Source: Ancistrus triradiatus (lineage: Eukaryota; Chordata; Actinopteri; Siluriformes; Loricariidae). Taken from it: DNA of 64,000 nt. Positions within the stretch are counted from its first letter, which is position 1. Every line of letters begins with the position of its first letter. The position numbers and the translations under genes were made by a program. The stretch covers positions 62,001 through 126,000 of the forward strand of contig JAJAGP010001487.1 of NCBI GenBank assembly GCA_025084515.1. The letters are read 5' to 3'. Below, in pieces: positions 1 to 11,983 of this stretch. A model generated the notes under the pieces. That model saw only the letters and a program-made list of their open reading frames with translations, was not told the origin of the DNA and ran no database searches.

Positions 1-98
1 TTCCCAAATCCAACACAACAGTAACCCATGAAAAAGAGCCCGATGCTCATGTCCATGAGAGAAAATGCTTAAAATCAAATAAAACAATAGTCATTTAC

Positions 99-298
99 CA
101 TCCTGAATTCTCCCAGCGAGAGCGTCCGAGCTGAACCCCGCGAACACCACAGTGTGCACGGCTCCGATCCGCGCGCAAGCCAGCATGGACGCCACGGCGA
201 TCGGAGACACTGGTAAGTATAAGGCCACACGGTCGCCTTTCTTCACGCCATGAGTCTTTAACACGTTCGCTATCCGGCAGGTCATCTCCAGAAGCTCT
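99..298 (-). CDS. acss1: acss1 exon 3 (start of AMP-binding domain)
   Basis: A 200-nt exon following a poly-T/CAG acceptor and ending GAT G/GTAAAT. It encodes ELLEMTCRIANVLKTHG, then GDRVALYLPVSPIAVASM and GAVHTVVFAGFSSDALAGRI, strongly conserved in acetyl-CoA synthetases. The open phase at the end shows that the gene continues past the left edge. Confidence 0.92.
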
Positions 299-557
299 CT
301 GAAAAAAATTTAAGACCATAATATAATATATACAAAACCAAGCGGCACTGGATAATGAGCAAGTTTTAAAGACAATGCAACCTTCAAGATACAATCTAAG
401 TAATTAAGGGTTTTGCTCAAGGCCCCAGTCAAGTCAGATCTATTTATATAGCACTTTTTAGAATGGAGCATTGTCTCAAAGCAACTTTACAATTCTAGAT
501 CATCTTCTAACATCTCCTACCAATCCCAAATTGAGCAAGCCTAGGGCGACAGTGGCA

Positions 558-592
<35 letters not shown>

Positions 593-3500
593 AAATGAAG
601 CCAGTGAAGTCACTGGCCTACTTTCACTTTCATGTCCTGGAACAACTTGGTTTTCCTGTTCAGCTCGAAATGCAGGAAAACATCATGGTCACTTCCCAAA
701 AACCTGGAAGTGCATGACCGTTTCACGAGTCACCGCTTACTGCCATTATTATGGGGCATCATTCATGCAAAGAGCAAGAGTAAATGGAGGAAAGGTCCTG
801 GAGAATGGAAAATAAATAAACTTCAGTCAAGTATTTACTGGAAGGTAGCACAGAGGATTTGTGTTGTTTTATTTAGCCTTTTTAAGTCACTATTACTCTC
901 TCAGGGTTTACTTTTAAAATACCTGTGCGGTCTGTACATGTATAAATCATGCTGTGCGTCTTACAAGAGAGACACATTTATAACGTACAATCCAAGCAAT
1001 TCCTGGCCAATGACCTTGCTCTATGGAACAACAATGGTGGCTTGGCAGTTCTGGGATTGAACCTTGGACTTTCTGTTGAACAGTCCAGTCTGTTAAACGC
1101 AGAGCCACTGTAGGTCACACTTCCAGTACTAACACCACAGATTCCATTGTCATCACTATCTGTTCCAGTTGCAGTCTTTCTGTTTCTAGTATAATAAGTT
1201 CCAGTGTCAGCAGCAAAGGTACAATATCCAGTATTATGCCTTTTGTTTGAGTTCCAATACAGTATCATATATGTATTTTCCACTACTACTTGCTACCAAT
1301 GGTTCAGTTTCCAGTGCTGATCCTTCCAGTTCCAGAGCTTCTAGATCCAAGCACCAAGAAATCCAGTTTTATTCTTAAAGGTATCAGCTCTACTACCAAC
1401 ATTTGGAGCTATATATGGCACTGTCATGGAAAAAGTAAGCTTAACATTGATGCTATATGGGTACAGTTATGTAACAAAATATTGTTATTTCAAAGTTAAA
1501 TATGCTATTCAACATAAACTGTGTTTATGCATTCATCTGCTGAACCACTGAACTTCTTAACAGGCCTTAAACACCTTGGCAGGTTCCTTAACCAGTTCTT
1601 AACCTCAACCCCCAGCGTCGCAAGCATTTTATAGCCTTTACTGTCATTGTCATTCAAACGGCTGTGTAAACAAATTCCCTGATGTACCAAAGACTGATAT
1701 GTGTGTGGACCGAGAGAGTGCTTCTTCAGATTAATGAATTGTCCATTAAAGACTGCTCTCATGTTACCTCCAGGTGACAATAAGAGGGTACTGTCAATCA
1801 TTCACACCTCTTTACGGCCCCCGGCCACGGAGGAGGGGTTTAAACAGCAGTTTAACTGAGAGCACCAAGTCTTGTTTACAGATCCTGATTCCACAAGAGA
1901 GTGTGGATGAAGACCAAGTTTCTATGAGTAGTCATAACTTTTGTATGCATGTAATGCATTGTGATCACGGCCACTATCCCAACAAGCCCTTCTAGATCCT
2001 AGGGTTTTGGAGTTTGAGACAAAGCATCGCATGAATTCTTCGCTCCCACAGATCTTTCTTCCCCCTCAAGTCCAAATCATCAACACTCCAGTTTTTCAAG
2101 TAGAGCAGAACCATATGCCAACATCAGATGTCTATAGGAAGAGAGAATCTCCACGGAGGAAAGTGCAGTACCTTTTGTATCTGTGCAGCCCCCTCATCCC
2201 AGTTGTTTTGAGGAACACATTCCATTTATCACAAAAAAGCCAATTTTATAATCATGTTATAGTTAGGATGCAGTGGAAGCTCTGCCAGAAAGAACGGACA
2301 CTTGTCGATGTCAAGCTCTGTTAAACCCAATTGCTCTGACCTGTATGTGACCCGCTCCTCCATGCCGGGTTCATCTTTCTCCCAGACAAGTGCCACTCTG
2401 TCCGGGTCCTTGGCCACGTGGACGTCCAGACAGTTCACTGCAAAGCAGATCACACAACGGTCTCATGTCTTTGGTTTTTTCAACCATCCACCGATATGTC
2501 CCTAAACAGAGCCATTTATTCAACTATGGAAAATGTATGAGTGGATGGATGGCCAATCGGCCTCTAATCCATCCAGCCATCCAGTATGTCAATCATATAT
2601 TAAATAGAACCAAAAATCCAGCAATACAATCCATCCGGTCTGATCGCCAAGAAACCTGCTACCCAATCTGTAGATGCCTCGATCCAACAATCCATCCATC
2701 CATCTATCTATTCAACATTCCTTGAAATAATCATTTTTCCCTCCACATATCAAATTCCTAAACCCAACTGTCTATCAAACTGTCTATTCATCCATTTACC
2801 CAACCATCCACCCATTCAAGATGCCTGCAAATAGCCATCTTTCCTCAATCTGTCCACTCCTAAACCCAACTGTCTATCAAACATCTATACATCCATTCAA
2901 CCAAACGACCACCTTTCCTCCATCTAACCATTTGTAACATCTAACCATCTCAAACGATCTACCCATCCACTTACCCAACAATCCACCAATCCAGCATCCA
3001 ATCAACACCCTCTCAAATAACCATCTTTCCACCACCAATCCATTCACAAACCCAACTGTCTTGCGAACATCTATCCATCCATTCAACAATCCTCCACACA
3101 ACCAGCTTTCCTCCATCTGTCCATTCCTAAATCCAACTATATCAAACCATCTCCATTTATCCCACAATCCATCCATCTGTCTATTCAAGGTGTCTGCAAA
3201 TATCTTCCCTCAGTCAACCAATTCCTAAATCCAACTGTCACTCAAACTATTTACCCATACATTTCTCCAACAATCCATCCACCATAGAATCAACAACCCC
3301 AAAACAACCATCTTTCCTCAATCTATCCATTCTGAAATCTGTCTCTCAAAACATCTACGCAACCATTTATCCAACGATCCATCCATCATCCAATCATCAT
3401 CATCCCAACATCCCTCCAAATATCATATTCCTAATCCCAATCGCCTAGCAAACTATCCACCAACGATGTTATTGCAAACAAGTTCTGAAAGCTGCTTCCA

Positions 3501-4095
3501 AACACGTTATGAGAGCAACATCTCGTATTAGCACACAATAATTATCGTTGGTAGAATGTTCGAACAGCAACGGGAGCTGGACTGAAGTTGCAGCACTTTT
3601 ACATTCACAGCTGAATATGCAATGAAAGCGAAAAGTGTAGTTTCTTTAGGTTTTAGTTTTATCTGGCAACTTCACACACGCACAAGTTGTTGAAGTGAAA
3701 CTCCGCAGATGCTCTGCACACAGGAAGCCGTGCAAAATACGTCTCTAATAACACAGTTTATTACCGGATACGTTGAGCTGTCCTCCGATGAACCAACGGA
3801 TTCTGCCTCGCTTCAAATCGCAGTCATGCACGCGCTCGAAGCCGCGGCTCCACGTGAGCCTGTCCCTGGCAGCGCGGCCCCAGAAGTCCTCGGGATCCCG
3901 GGTAGAGAGCGCGCGGAGCTCCGCGTGAGAATCACCAGACGGGCGCGGGTTCAGGGCGGATTTCTCCGCCACAGTGCTCGCGTTGAGCCGCAAGAGCAGG
4001 CACGAGCCCGCTGGTCTGATCTCGCGCCACGCATGAACAGTGTTTGTTCTCCGTAAAAGCTGCAGGAGCACCCTGCTTCCTCCGCGCACGGCCAT
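99..4095 (-). CDS. acss1: acss1, mitochondrial acetyl-CoA synthetase, 5' half (exons 1-3, partial gene)
   Basis: Acetyl-CoA synthetases activate acetate with ATP and CoA through an acetyl-AMP intermediate; ACSS1 is the mitochondrial-matrix isoform. Three exons are seen on the minus strand: 3765-4095 (from ATG), 2341-2437 and 99-298. Joined they give about 209 codons with matching phases (1, 2, 1). The first ~40 residues are rich in Arg and Leu and nearly free of acidic residues, as in a mitochondrial transit peptide. Next come the synthetase N-terminal motifs DPEDFWGRAARD and GGQLNVS, then VNCLDVHV, and the start of the AMP-binding domain (GDRVALYLPVSP, ACARIGAVHTVVFAGFS). The ATP-binding P-loop, CoA and C-terminal domains lie left of the window. 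The targeting leader favours ACSS1 over cytosolic ACSS2. It is transcribed divergently from hhat. Confidence 0.9.
428..556 (-). repeat. Dispersed teleost SINE-like repeat (TTGCCACTGTCGCC...CTTGAC), minus strand
   Basis: Read on the minus strand it starts TTGCCACTGTCGCCCTAGG, runs through AAGTTGCTTTGAGACAATGC and ends in a TATATAAATAGATCTGACTTGAC tail. The same sequence occurs at 23100-23270 and twice near 43360-43640, so it is a dispersed family. I cannot assign a family name. Confidence 0.6.
985..1110 (-). repeat. tRNA-derived SINE remnant, minus strand
   Basis: On the minus strand the segment reads like a tRNA-type SINE head (GGCTCTGCGTTTAACAGACT, then AGAAAGTCCAAGGTTCAATC containing a box-B-like GGTTCAATCC), followed by a degraded tail. 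It resembles the clearer copy at 6843-7045. Confidence 0.45.
2341..2437 (-). CDS. acss1: acss1 exon 2
   Basis: A 97-nt exon between a CTTTGCAG acceptor and an AG/GTCAGA donor. It encodes NCLDVHVAKDPDRVALVWEK and then DEPGMEERVTYR, the link between the N-terminal domain and the AMP-binding domain. Its phases (1 in, 2 out) fit exons 1 and 3 exactly. Confidence 0.9.
2438..3764 (-). other. acss1 intron 1 with a degenerate CCATCC-rich tandem array
   Basis: This intron is dominated by the array listed separately at 2530-3450. The last 300 bases, next to exon 1, look unique and contain no recognisable element. Confidence 0.6.
2530..3450. repeat. Degenerate tandem repeat, ~120-bp period, rich in (ATCC)n
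   Basis: Phrases such as CTAAACCCAACTGTCTATCAAAC and ATCCATCCATTCA recur at roughly 100-130 base spacing, with substitutions and gaps. The higher-order unit looks built from an expanded ATCC tetranucleotide. It lies in acss1 intron 1. Confidence 0.7.
3765..4095 (-). CDS. acss1: acss1 exon 1 (start codon, transit peptide, N-terminal domain)
   Basis: ATG is at 4095-4093 and the exon ends after TCC G before a GTAATA donor. It encodes 110 residues plus one base: a basic leader (MAVRGGSRVLLQLLRR), then a motif pair typical of acetyl-CoA synthetases (DPEDFWG near residue 68, GGQLNVS at the end). The exon is GC-rich with many CpGs, unlike the AT-rich flanks, so it probably lies in the promoter CpG island. 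Confidence 0.88.
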
Positions 4096-4737
4096 CTTCT
4101 GAGTGTGTTGTGTACTGACTGATATCGGAGTAGCGCTCAGAGTGTTTTATTCCGCGCGCGCGCGCACACACACACTCACACGTGTACACACGGGGTGACG
4201 CACTAGGGTGTTGTTTCCAGAAGTTCCTGACCTTTGTACAGCTTTCATCTCCAATCTCCAGGTCTCCGTGTCACACGTCTGGATGCCTGGATTCGAACCC
4301 TGCTCTCTGAATGGGTGCCAATCCCACGCAAAGTGCCAAGACAATCTCACAGTGTAGGCTACAATCAATTAATTAATTGGGTAAACTCCTCCTCCACCCA
4401 ACTTTACAGTCGCTCTATGGGTCATGGTTAGAGTTATTCATCAAACCCAGATTCATTCAGTTCATAAGCACTCCCACTGCTCCAGAGTGCAGTGGTGATG
4501 CTGTAGACCACTTGATTTTGCACATTGTGATGTTTGTTGCTGCTTGTTAGCCATCGATCCAACATTTTTTATCCTTAGGTTCCAAGCTGTAGGTTGGGCA
4601 TGAGGTGGAACTGGTGCTGTACAGTGCCAGTGTTCGATCCTTTGGTTGATGTCCGTCTAGAGTTTGGCAGGTTTTCCTCATCTTATCTGAGTTTTTTTAC
4701 ATTTACACCACTTATGAGGTGCATCTCTGTTGGCTAA

Positions 4738-5035
4738 GTGTTAAAACAGCAGTCCTTGAGGGTCTGGGTTCAAATCCTGGGTTGGACTGCAACATTAAGA
4801 TCAGGTGGTGTGTTTACAGAACCATGCCATGTAAAAGCTGTAGTTCAGCCACACTCAGTGAATTGCCTTGGCTTTAAATGCAAGCAAAATCCAGATTAAC
4901 CCCAGATTGTCAAAGTTCTTACTCAAGGCCACAGTGCCAACTTGGTGGAGCTTGGAATTGAACTCACAACCTTCTGGGTAGCAAGCCAGACCCTTAACCA
5001 TGCGACATCCCTGTCTCTGAACTCCTGGTAATAAG
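4738..5035. repeat. Two tRNA-derived SINE remnants, head to head
   Basis: A plus-strand SINE head (GGCTAAGTGTTAAAACAGCA, then GGTTCAAATCC as box B) at about 4738-4800 is followed at 4860-5035 by a minus-strand copy whose box-B-like region reads GAGTTCAATTCC and whose 3' part contains CTTGAGTAAGAAC. Both are diverged. Confidence 0.5.
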
Positions 5036-5618
5036 TGCATTGAATCCTTGTATCACCCTCCAGACCCATTCAGACCCTGACCAAGATGACTTTCATTGTT
5101 TGGAGTTGCAAAGAGGTTTGAGAAAGTTCTTCCAGCTGAAATGGCTCTGTCTCATTGTTGAGAAAAATGTGCTGGATGGACAAACCTGCTAGATACATAA
5201 GAGCTCAAACCCGATAAGGATTATCTAACAACATAACGCAGGCTAATCTCATAAAGAATCCCCCATTCAAAATGTGCGATACAGCAATGTGCCACGTTGT
5301 CGTTTTCTCAGCCTCGTTTAGAGCTTGTCCTGCCACTTAGTGGCCATTTAGACGAGTTACATACACAGTATCTGATTCTGTAATTTTTCAATATGATTCA
5401 ATATGTTTTTTTATCTAGTTTTATGAAACACGTACTCATTTTAGTGAAGTTCCTTTTGAACTGTTTATAAGTACACTTACTCTCTTTCCTGCCTTCCTTT
5501 ATTGTCTGTGCCAGGCTGTGCCAATCTAAATATATTATTTACAACGGACTCTGTTACATTCATTAGGCTTACCAGGAAATCAGAGGATCAAAACACAGCC
5601 AGTTCTATTCATAGAACG

Positions 5619-5619
<1 letters not shown>

Positions 5620-5694
<75 letters not shown>
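5620..5694. repeat. (CA)n microsatellite, ~37 units
   Basis: An uninterrupted CA run of about 75 bases in the acss1-hhat intergenic region. A run this long and pure is likely length-polymorphic. Confidence 0.95.
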
Positions 5695-5696
<2 letters not shown>

Positions 5697-6179
5697 TCAT
5701 ATTTTTTGTATTAAATAACACGGGAAGTTTGTGTGTGTGTTATTTAAGTTAATTTTATTTATATATATATATAAAATTGGGTGGTATAATTAGCAGTGTA
5801 ATTGACAAATACTTTAAAAATAACCTGCGCTTATTTCAGCAAGTTCGCGTCCCAAATCACACTGTATAGCCTTTATAGTGAAGTGCTTTAGCAATTTACT
5901 ATCGTCTAATCGTGATTGTAAGCCTTTTAGAGGACACTTTTGATGTCCCTCAATCCCTTGACTTTGATTAGTGCCCGAACGACGCAAACTAGAACATAAA
6001 AATGCACTTAGTGCACTTTGTAGTCTGTAGGGAACAGGGAGAAAGTAGCCATTACGGACACAGCTCTAGTCCTACGCGCAGCCCGGAAATTCTGGGCGGA
6101 GATTCGCTTTAAACAAACCACAGGCTGTATCTCAATTGACGTGCTAAACCCTATATAAGATCACTAAGAGAGACGTTAG

Positions 6180-6316
6180 AGCATGGCTTCTACGGCCTGC
6201 CTAGTGCACTATGTAACACTATGTCATAGACGTTTGGGATTTGACCGCTCTCATTGGCGACATGCCCGGGAGGGTGAGATTTTTTTTTAGGTAGATATTT
6301 GTTGCTAGCGGTAAAG
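6180..6316 (+). promoter_or_regulatory. Possible non-coding first exon of hhat
   Basis: The first coding exon of hhat is preceded by a good acceptor (ACCCACAG, ending 7144), so an upstream untranslated exon is expected. The best donor in range is AAAG/GTGAGTGG at 6316/6317; a second is AGG/GTGAGA at 6273/6274. A TATA-like box (about 6150) and an inverted CCAAT (6253) lie upstream. The exon start is a guess; RNA data would settle it. Confidence 0.3.
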
Positions 6317-6654
6317 GTGAGTGGGTTTAAATGTGGACATTAATACATTTTTATGGTAATAGTTTGTGTTGTTTGTGGTGTGGTTCGTTTCGGAGACGTT
6401 TTATTATTAAAAGTTACTCAGGTAATTGGCAAACAATGGGACTAAAAGCAACTAGCGAAGTTGTTCAGCAGGGTGAAGTCAAATAGCAGAGATAAAATGT
6501 TAGTAAGAGGGTTTAAATGAAAAACATTTCATGGCCATCATGTTTAATCATTAAGTTAATTCAGACCCGAACCGGTTCCTTCACTGTGTGTAGTAGCATT
6601 AGTATCGTGGCTGTCTCGATACATTTAATATAGTCCAGGAGGGGGCGCTCGTGT

Positions 6655-6842
6655 CATGAAGTGGGTTTGGCAATATCGCCATGGTGCCCCGGGTTCAAGC
6701 CCCTCTAGCCAGGTACAGGCACGATTGGACATGTCTGAGGGAGAGGAGCAAAACAGGGGATCATCCCCAAGAGCTGCCACAGCAACTTTCCTCAGACCCT
6801 GTGAATTCTGATATAAAACACAACCCTGACCAGGATAAAAAT
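6655..6842 (+). repeat. tRNA-derived SINE, plus strand (first of a pair)
   Basis: It has a box-B-like GGTTCAAGCCC near 6695 and a 3' end reading CAACCCTGACCAGGATAAA, a common tail of fish tRNA SINEs. It directly abuts a second SINE. Confidence 0.5.
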
Positions 6843-7045
6843 GTGGGACTGTGGTAGCCTAGCGGTTAAGGTACTGGACTATGGATCAGAAGGTTCAGGG
6901 TTTAAATCCCAACTCTGGCAAGATGTTGGGTCATTCAAGGTGTTGGGTCCTTGAGCAAGGCCCTTAACCCACAATTGCTTGGATTGTAAGACTGTATCAA
7001 TTGACTCTGGATAAGGGCGTCTGCTAAATACTGTAAATGTAAATA
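6843..7045 (+). repeat. tRNA-derived SINE, plus strand, near-complete
   Basis: The head reads GTGGTAGCCTAGCGGTTAAG (box A TAGCCTAGCGG) followed by GGTTTAAATCCC (box B). The body has TTGAGCAAGGCCCTTAACCC and the tail GGATAAGGGCGTCTGCTAAA, then TGTAAATGTAAAT. This is the standard layout of tRNA-headed SINEs widespread in teleosts. Confidence 0.75.
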
Positions 7046-7173
7046 AAAGTTCAAAAATGGGGAAATTAAAAACCCGATCGAATCGGAAATTGATCAGGAA
7101 CTGATGGCAATTGCTTTTGACTCTTCCTCAATTTTAACCCACAGGGTGAAGGGTGAAACCAGGCCTGCCAGGG

Positions 7174-7276
7174 ATGGCATTGGCGGAGCTGCCACGCTGG
7201 GAGATGGCAGCGTACTGGTTCCTGTCCTTCGCTTCCCACCTGTACGCGTTCTACCAGCTCCACCTGTTCTCTAAAG
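7174..7276 (+). CDS. hhat: hhat exon 1 (coding part)
   Basis: ATG at 7174 opens MALAELPRWEMAAYW, and the exon ends AAA G/GTAGGA, leaving phase 1. The upstream acceptor at 7144 makes the exon 7145-7276, with 29 untranslated bases. It encodes the cytoplasmic N-terminus and the first membrane segment (YWFLSFASHLYAFYQLHLF). A second in-frame Met (residue 11) is possible, but the first matches the human LPRWE start better. Confidence 0.88.
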
Positions 7277-10200
7277 GTAGGAACATGCTTCGGTTCGATG
7301 CAGAATGGATTTGAAAGACAAAGACAAAGTATGAAGCAGCAGTGAGCAACAAGGACAAAATAACTGAGAGACGCATGGTTTTGTTAAAGCATTTTATAAG
7401 GGATTGCTTTTGAGGTTTTGTTTCCCTCTCCTTGTTTTAGAAGTCTTTCCCAAGGGCACCAATTATTCTGGCTTAGTTTGAAATCAAGAACGGATTGCTC
7501 CATTTTATATCAAAGCATGAATACAGGGGTAGATAAATACCAGTAGAAAAGGTTTAGGACTTATCCACAATATGGCCTTTGGGAGGTGCTGTGGGTCTGT
7601 TTTTTCACCCTCACTCTCTGCTCTATCTCCTTTCTCTCTTCTTCGCTCGCTCACTCGTAGTTCATGTGATGCTGCACCATACAGGAGAGCCTTCTGTCGG
7701 GGTGGCGAGAGGTTACGCCTCGAGGAATGGCACAGAAGCCCTGTGGTGTGGAGTCCCAGTAGGGGGGGTGGTAATTGGATTATGGGCTCTGGACCTGCTG
7801 GTCCTTTGAAGGAGGGGTCATTTCCAGTGAGGGACGTGTGCCCTGTACCTGTCAGGCCTGTTAGATGGGATAACATGCTGTTTAATGTGATGTAACCAGG
7901 TTGATGGACGGCGTGTCGCGTAAAGGTGATGTCACTTCCTGTTTGTGTCATTGCCAGAGCATGAGGAGAGCCTGGACAAGGAAGGGCAGCTGGAGAAAAG
8001 CTTCATCGCCAGGAACCACAAGCGGGTACGAGATGGCTGAGGTCTCATCTGTTTGTTTTTTTTCCTCCAGAAACTATCCCATATAATTACATTCCACAGG
8101 TAACAGCGCCCTCTAGCGGATCAGCTCCACGATTCCGAGGAATACACATACTATACATCTTCATGGGAAAAGCTGATCATTCCAAACCCTCTGTTTTAAG
8201 TGCAATCAGCTAGCTTGATTGTTGCTACCAGAAGATGATTGGCCAGTGATTTTTAATTTGTTCTCCAAATTAAACAAAGTGCGAATAAAATACAGTCACA
8301 TTTTTGCGCTCTGAAGAATCGCCTTACCATAATTCTATATAAGCTCGCGTTAATTCACTGTCGTCCGAATAAATCACGTTCTGTGTGTGACAGCCTTGAG
8401 CATGGAACGTGCCATGTATTTTTCTCAGGACCCCGAGGATTTCGAGTGGAGCTTATGGAACGAGTGGGCGTGGCGATCTCTTCTCTGGTCTCTGTTCGGT
8501 CACGCTGTGGGGGCACAACTTTGCAGCCTTTATGCCCCTCAGGTGAGTGCCACAAACTCTATTGTGCTGATTGGTATACAGTGTGAATGAAGGCAATCAG
8601 TTATTCAGGTAGCCAGAAACAGGTATGTGTGTGGGCCCAGATTTATTTTACATTGTGGGGACCTAATGGCCCCACAAGGATAGAAAGATATGGCATTTTT
8701 TTCCTTGTGGGAACATTTGCCAGGTCCCCGCGAGGAAAGATTTGCTTTAGGTTATTGAGTTTAGGGTTGCGGGTAGGTTTAGTGTTAATTAGCTAACAGG
8801 AATCGCTACATCTATGGAAAGTCCCCAGAATGTACATGTTTACCGGGTGTGTGTGTTGCAGTGTAGAAAGGCCGTCCTCACGATCTATGGTGTTCTGTGT
8901 GCCTGGTGGCTCCTTGGACTGAGTGGCGTCGCGGTCCTGATACTCCACCTCTGCGTTTCATTGGGCGTCGCTCGGCGGAGGAGCCCCGCCCTCTGCTGGG
9001 GTTGCACGGTCGGGCTGCTGTCTACACTCCATATCAGCAGCGTGCAGGATGTACAGGTGTGCCCCGCTTCTCCTTTTCCGTGACGGAATCCGCTGTCGCA
9101 CAGTAATGAGCGCGGCTGTTTGAAGCGTTGGCAGTTCTGTTCCCTTTGGGCTAATGGGGGTATGTAAGGCATGAGGAATGTAGGGAATGGTGATCTGGGG
9201 AGTGCTTTGTGAAAATGGAGTAAAATAACGTGCAAAATCTGCTCCGTGCGTCACCCACAGCGAAGCTGGTACGACTCGGACGAGCGCTCTACTACCTCCT
9301 GGTCTTCAAGCATCGCCATGTGTGCGTTACGCTGCACAAGCTTCAGCCTGGACAAACTGTGCTGGAGCCCCCTGGTGGACGGAGGAGTTGAACCGGCATT
9401 CCTGCTTTCCGGCCTTCTTGACCCAACTATACGACTTGATCGCGTACTGCTTCTACCATCCGCTGTTCTACAACGGACCGGTGGTAAATTATAACGACTT
9501 CAGCCAACAGGTGATGGAATACACACAGTATGGGGGTATTATTATATTATTTGATATGTGATATACAGGCGTGCGCCGTTTGGACGCTAACCGAAACGGA
9601 CCCTAATTCCCATAGTCACGCGGTGGTTTAGATACATTGCACTTAGTGTTTTATTTTAATCAATAATATTATGGTAATTAGAACACTATCAAAACTTGTA
9701 GTGCAGTACTGTTCAGGAATTCTTACCTTTTTTGTTTGTATCTTTTCTAAAATGTAAAAAATGAAAGGAACGTTTTCTGTCATTCAGACGTGAATTAGAC
9801 GTTTATATATATGTACATATTTCTATGTGTGTGTGTATATGTATGTACAGTGGGGCAAAAAAGTATTTAGTCAGCCACTGATTGTGCAAGTTCTACTTCG
9901 AAATATGAGAGAGGTCTGTAATTTTCATCATAGCTACACTTCAACTATGAGAGACAAAATGAGAAAAAAATCCAGGAAATCACATTGTAGGATTTTTAAA
10001 GAATTTAATTGGAAATCATGGTGGAAAATAAGTATTTGGTCACCCACAAACAAGCAAGATTTCAAGATTTCACAGACCTGTAACTTCTTCCTTAAGAAGC
10101 TGTTCTGTCCTCCACTTGTTACTTGTATTTTGGCACCTTGTTTTGACCTCGTTATCTGTATAAAAGACAACCTGTCCACAGCCTCACACAGTCAGACTCC

Positions 10201-11933
10201 AAACTCAACCATGGCCAAGACCATAGAGCTGTCGAAATACACCAGGAAGAAAATTGTAGACCTGCAGCAGGCTGGGAAGAGTGAATCTACAATAGGCAAT
10301 CATATTGGTGTGAATAAATCAGCTGTGGGAAGCAATTGTAAAGAAAATGGAAGACATACAAGACCACTGATAATCTCCCTCGATCTGGGGCTCCACGCAA
10401 GATCTTATCCCTGTGGGGTCAAAATGAATCATGAGAACGGTGAGCAAAAATCCCAGAACTACACGGAGTGACCTGATGAATGAACTGCAGAGAGCTGGGA
10501 CCAAAGTAACAAAGGCTATACCATCAGTAACACACTACGCCGAGAGGGACTACTTCAGATCCTGCAGTGCCAGGCGTGTCCCCCTGCTTAAACCAGTACA
10601 TGTCCAGGCCCGTTTTGAAGTTTTACCAGAGAGCATATGGGATGATCCAGAAGAGGATTTGGAGGAATATCATGTGGTCAGATGAAACCAAAATAGAACT
10701 TTTTGGTAAAAACTCAACTCGCCGTGTTTGAGGAGGAAGAAAAATTCTGAGTTGCGCCATACCTACTGTGAAGCATGGGGGTGGGAAACATCATGCTTTG
10801 AGCCAAAATACCAGCTACATTGTTGTGCAAACCTGGTGAAAGACTTACCAGGAACGTTTTGACCTCTGTCAGTGCAACAAAGGTTTTATGTTAAAAAGTA
10901 TTGAGTTGAACCAAATTTATTGACCAAATACTTATTTTCCACCATAATTTACCATTAAATTCTTTAAAAATCCTACAATGTGATTTCCTGGATTTTTATC
11001 CACATTTTGTCTCTTATAGATGAATGTGTACCTATGATGAAAAAAAAAATTACAGGACCTCTCTCATCTTTCTCTAAGTAGGAAGAACTTGCACATCAGT
11101 GGCTGACTAAATACTTTTTTAACCCCACTGTATATGTATGTATGTGTATTAGGGATGCACCGACTCTCCTATATTCTCTTTTCACTCCAGTGAGCCCTCT
11201 CTGCGGTCTCGCGGCCGTCCCGTTTGGCGCGCGCGCCTTCTTGCCTGTCCGCACGGTGGGTAGCCCCGGGACCTCTGCCCTACCTCCCTCTGACAGAGTA
11301 GTGTGGGTGCTGACCAAGTATCAAACCTGTCTGTGAGTATCTAAGCGAATCGCACGGGCAGACAGGGGTCGGTGTGCACTAAAAATCCGCAAATGTCAGG
11401 GTGGTGAACAGTTGGAGAGCCACATCTCTAAAAAAACATAATTAACTACACAGCGTGTGGACAACCGGTGGGGGGGGGTACTGCAAACAAACAAAAGGGG
11501 GGGGGGTTAACCACACATTTTTGCAAATAAAATAATAATAAACAAACAGTTACATTAGACCTGACGATTAATGTAAACACAAGGTGCGGGTTCCACTCAA
11601 AGGAAAAATGATTTTTAATTCCATTTTATTTTTTAACCTTCCGTTTTTTCTGGTTTTTTCTTTATTTTTGGTCTCGAATTGGTACAGGCAGCAGCTACAA
11701 GAACAATAAGTTGTATAAGAAAGCTTATGACTGCAGAAGAAAAGAATAGAACTGCATACATAACTATACAGTCAGCAATCATTCAGACATTTTGCTTAAT
11801 GAAAAAAAGGTAACAGCCAAAAGAAAAATAAAATAAAATTCATGTGTACCAATATTAGAAATATCGGCCAAACCTTATAATATTGCGTGTGGACCGATAT
11901 CTGGAAAACTCCAGCCGATATATTGTGCATCAC

Positions 11934-11983
<50 letters not shown>

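Larger units (their letters stand above)
299..2340 (-). other. acss1 intron 2, repeat-bearing
   Basis: About 2.0 kb with no exon recognised. It holds a minus-strand copy of the GTCAAGTCAG...GACAGTGGCAA repeat (428-556) followed by a (CA)14 tract (about 559-587), a minus-strand tRNA-derived SINE remnant (about 985-1110), and a loosely repetitive TTCCAGT-rich stretch (about 1110-1390). The remainder shows nothing identifiable. Confidence 0.6.
4096..6316. promoter_or_regulatory. Divergent acss1/hhat intergenic region with probable acss1 CpG promoter
   Basis: Between the acss1 start codon and the probable first hhat exon. The acss1-proximal part (about 3800-4190) is CpG-rich and contains a (CG)n(CA)n run near 4150-4180, consistent with a TATA-less CpG-island promoter on the minus strand. 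A CCTATATAAG box at about 6150 and an inverted CCAAT (ATTGG at 6253-6257) lie near the likely hhat 5' end. In between are SINE pieces (4738-5035) and a long (CA)n tract. No transcription start can be fixed from sequence alone. Confidence 0.35.

Noticed and set aside
5502..5714. HTHTHT, CVCVCV and similar frames at CA/TG repeats throughout the window
   Set aside because: Dinucleotide repeats translated; not genes.
4234..7045. tRNA genes
   Set aside because: The box A/B-like motifs belong to SINE heads; no cloverleaf with intact acceptor and anticodon stems was found.
7505..7951. 148-codon minus-strand frame within hhat intron 1
   Set aside because: No recognisable domain, low-complexity patches and overlap with the hhat intron; likely chance in GC-balanced DNA.
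9827..10471. 214-codon plus-strand frame as a host gene
   Set aside because: It runs from flanking DNA through the inverted repeat of a Tc1 element into its transposase N-terminus; it is transposon sequence.
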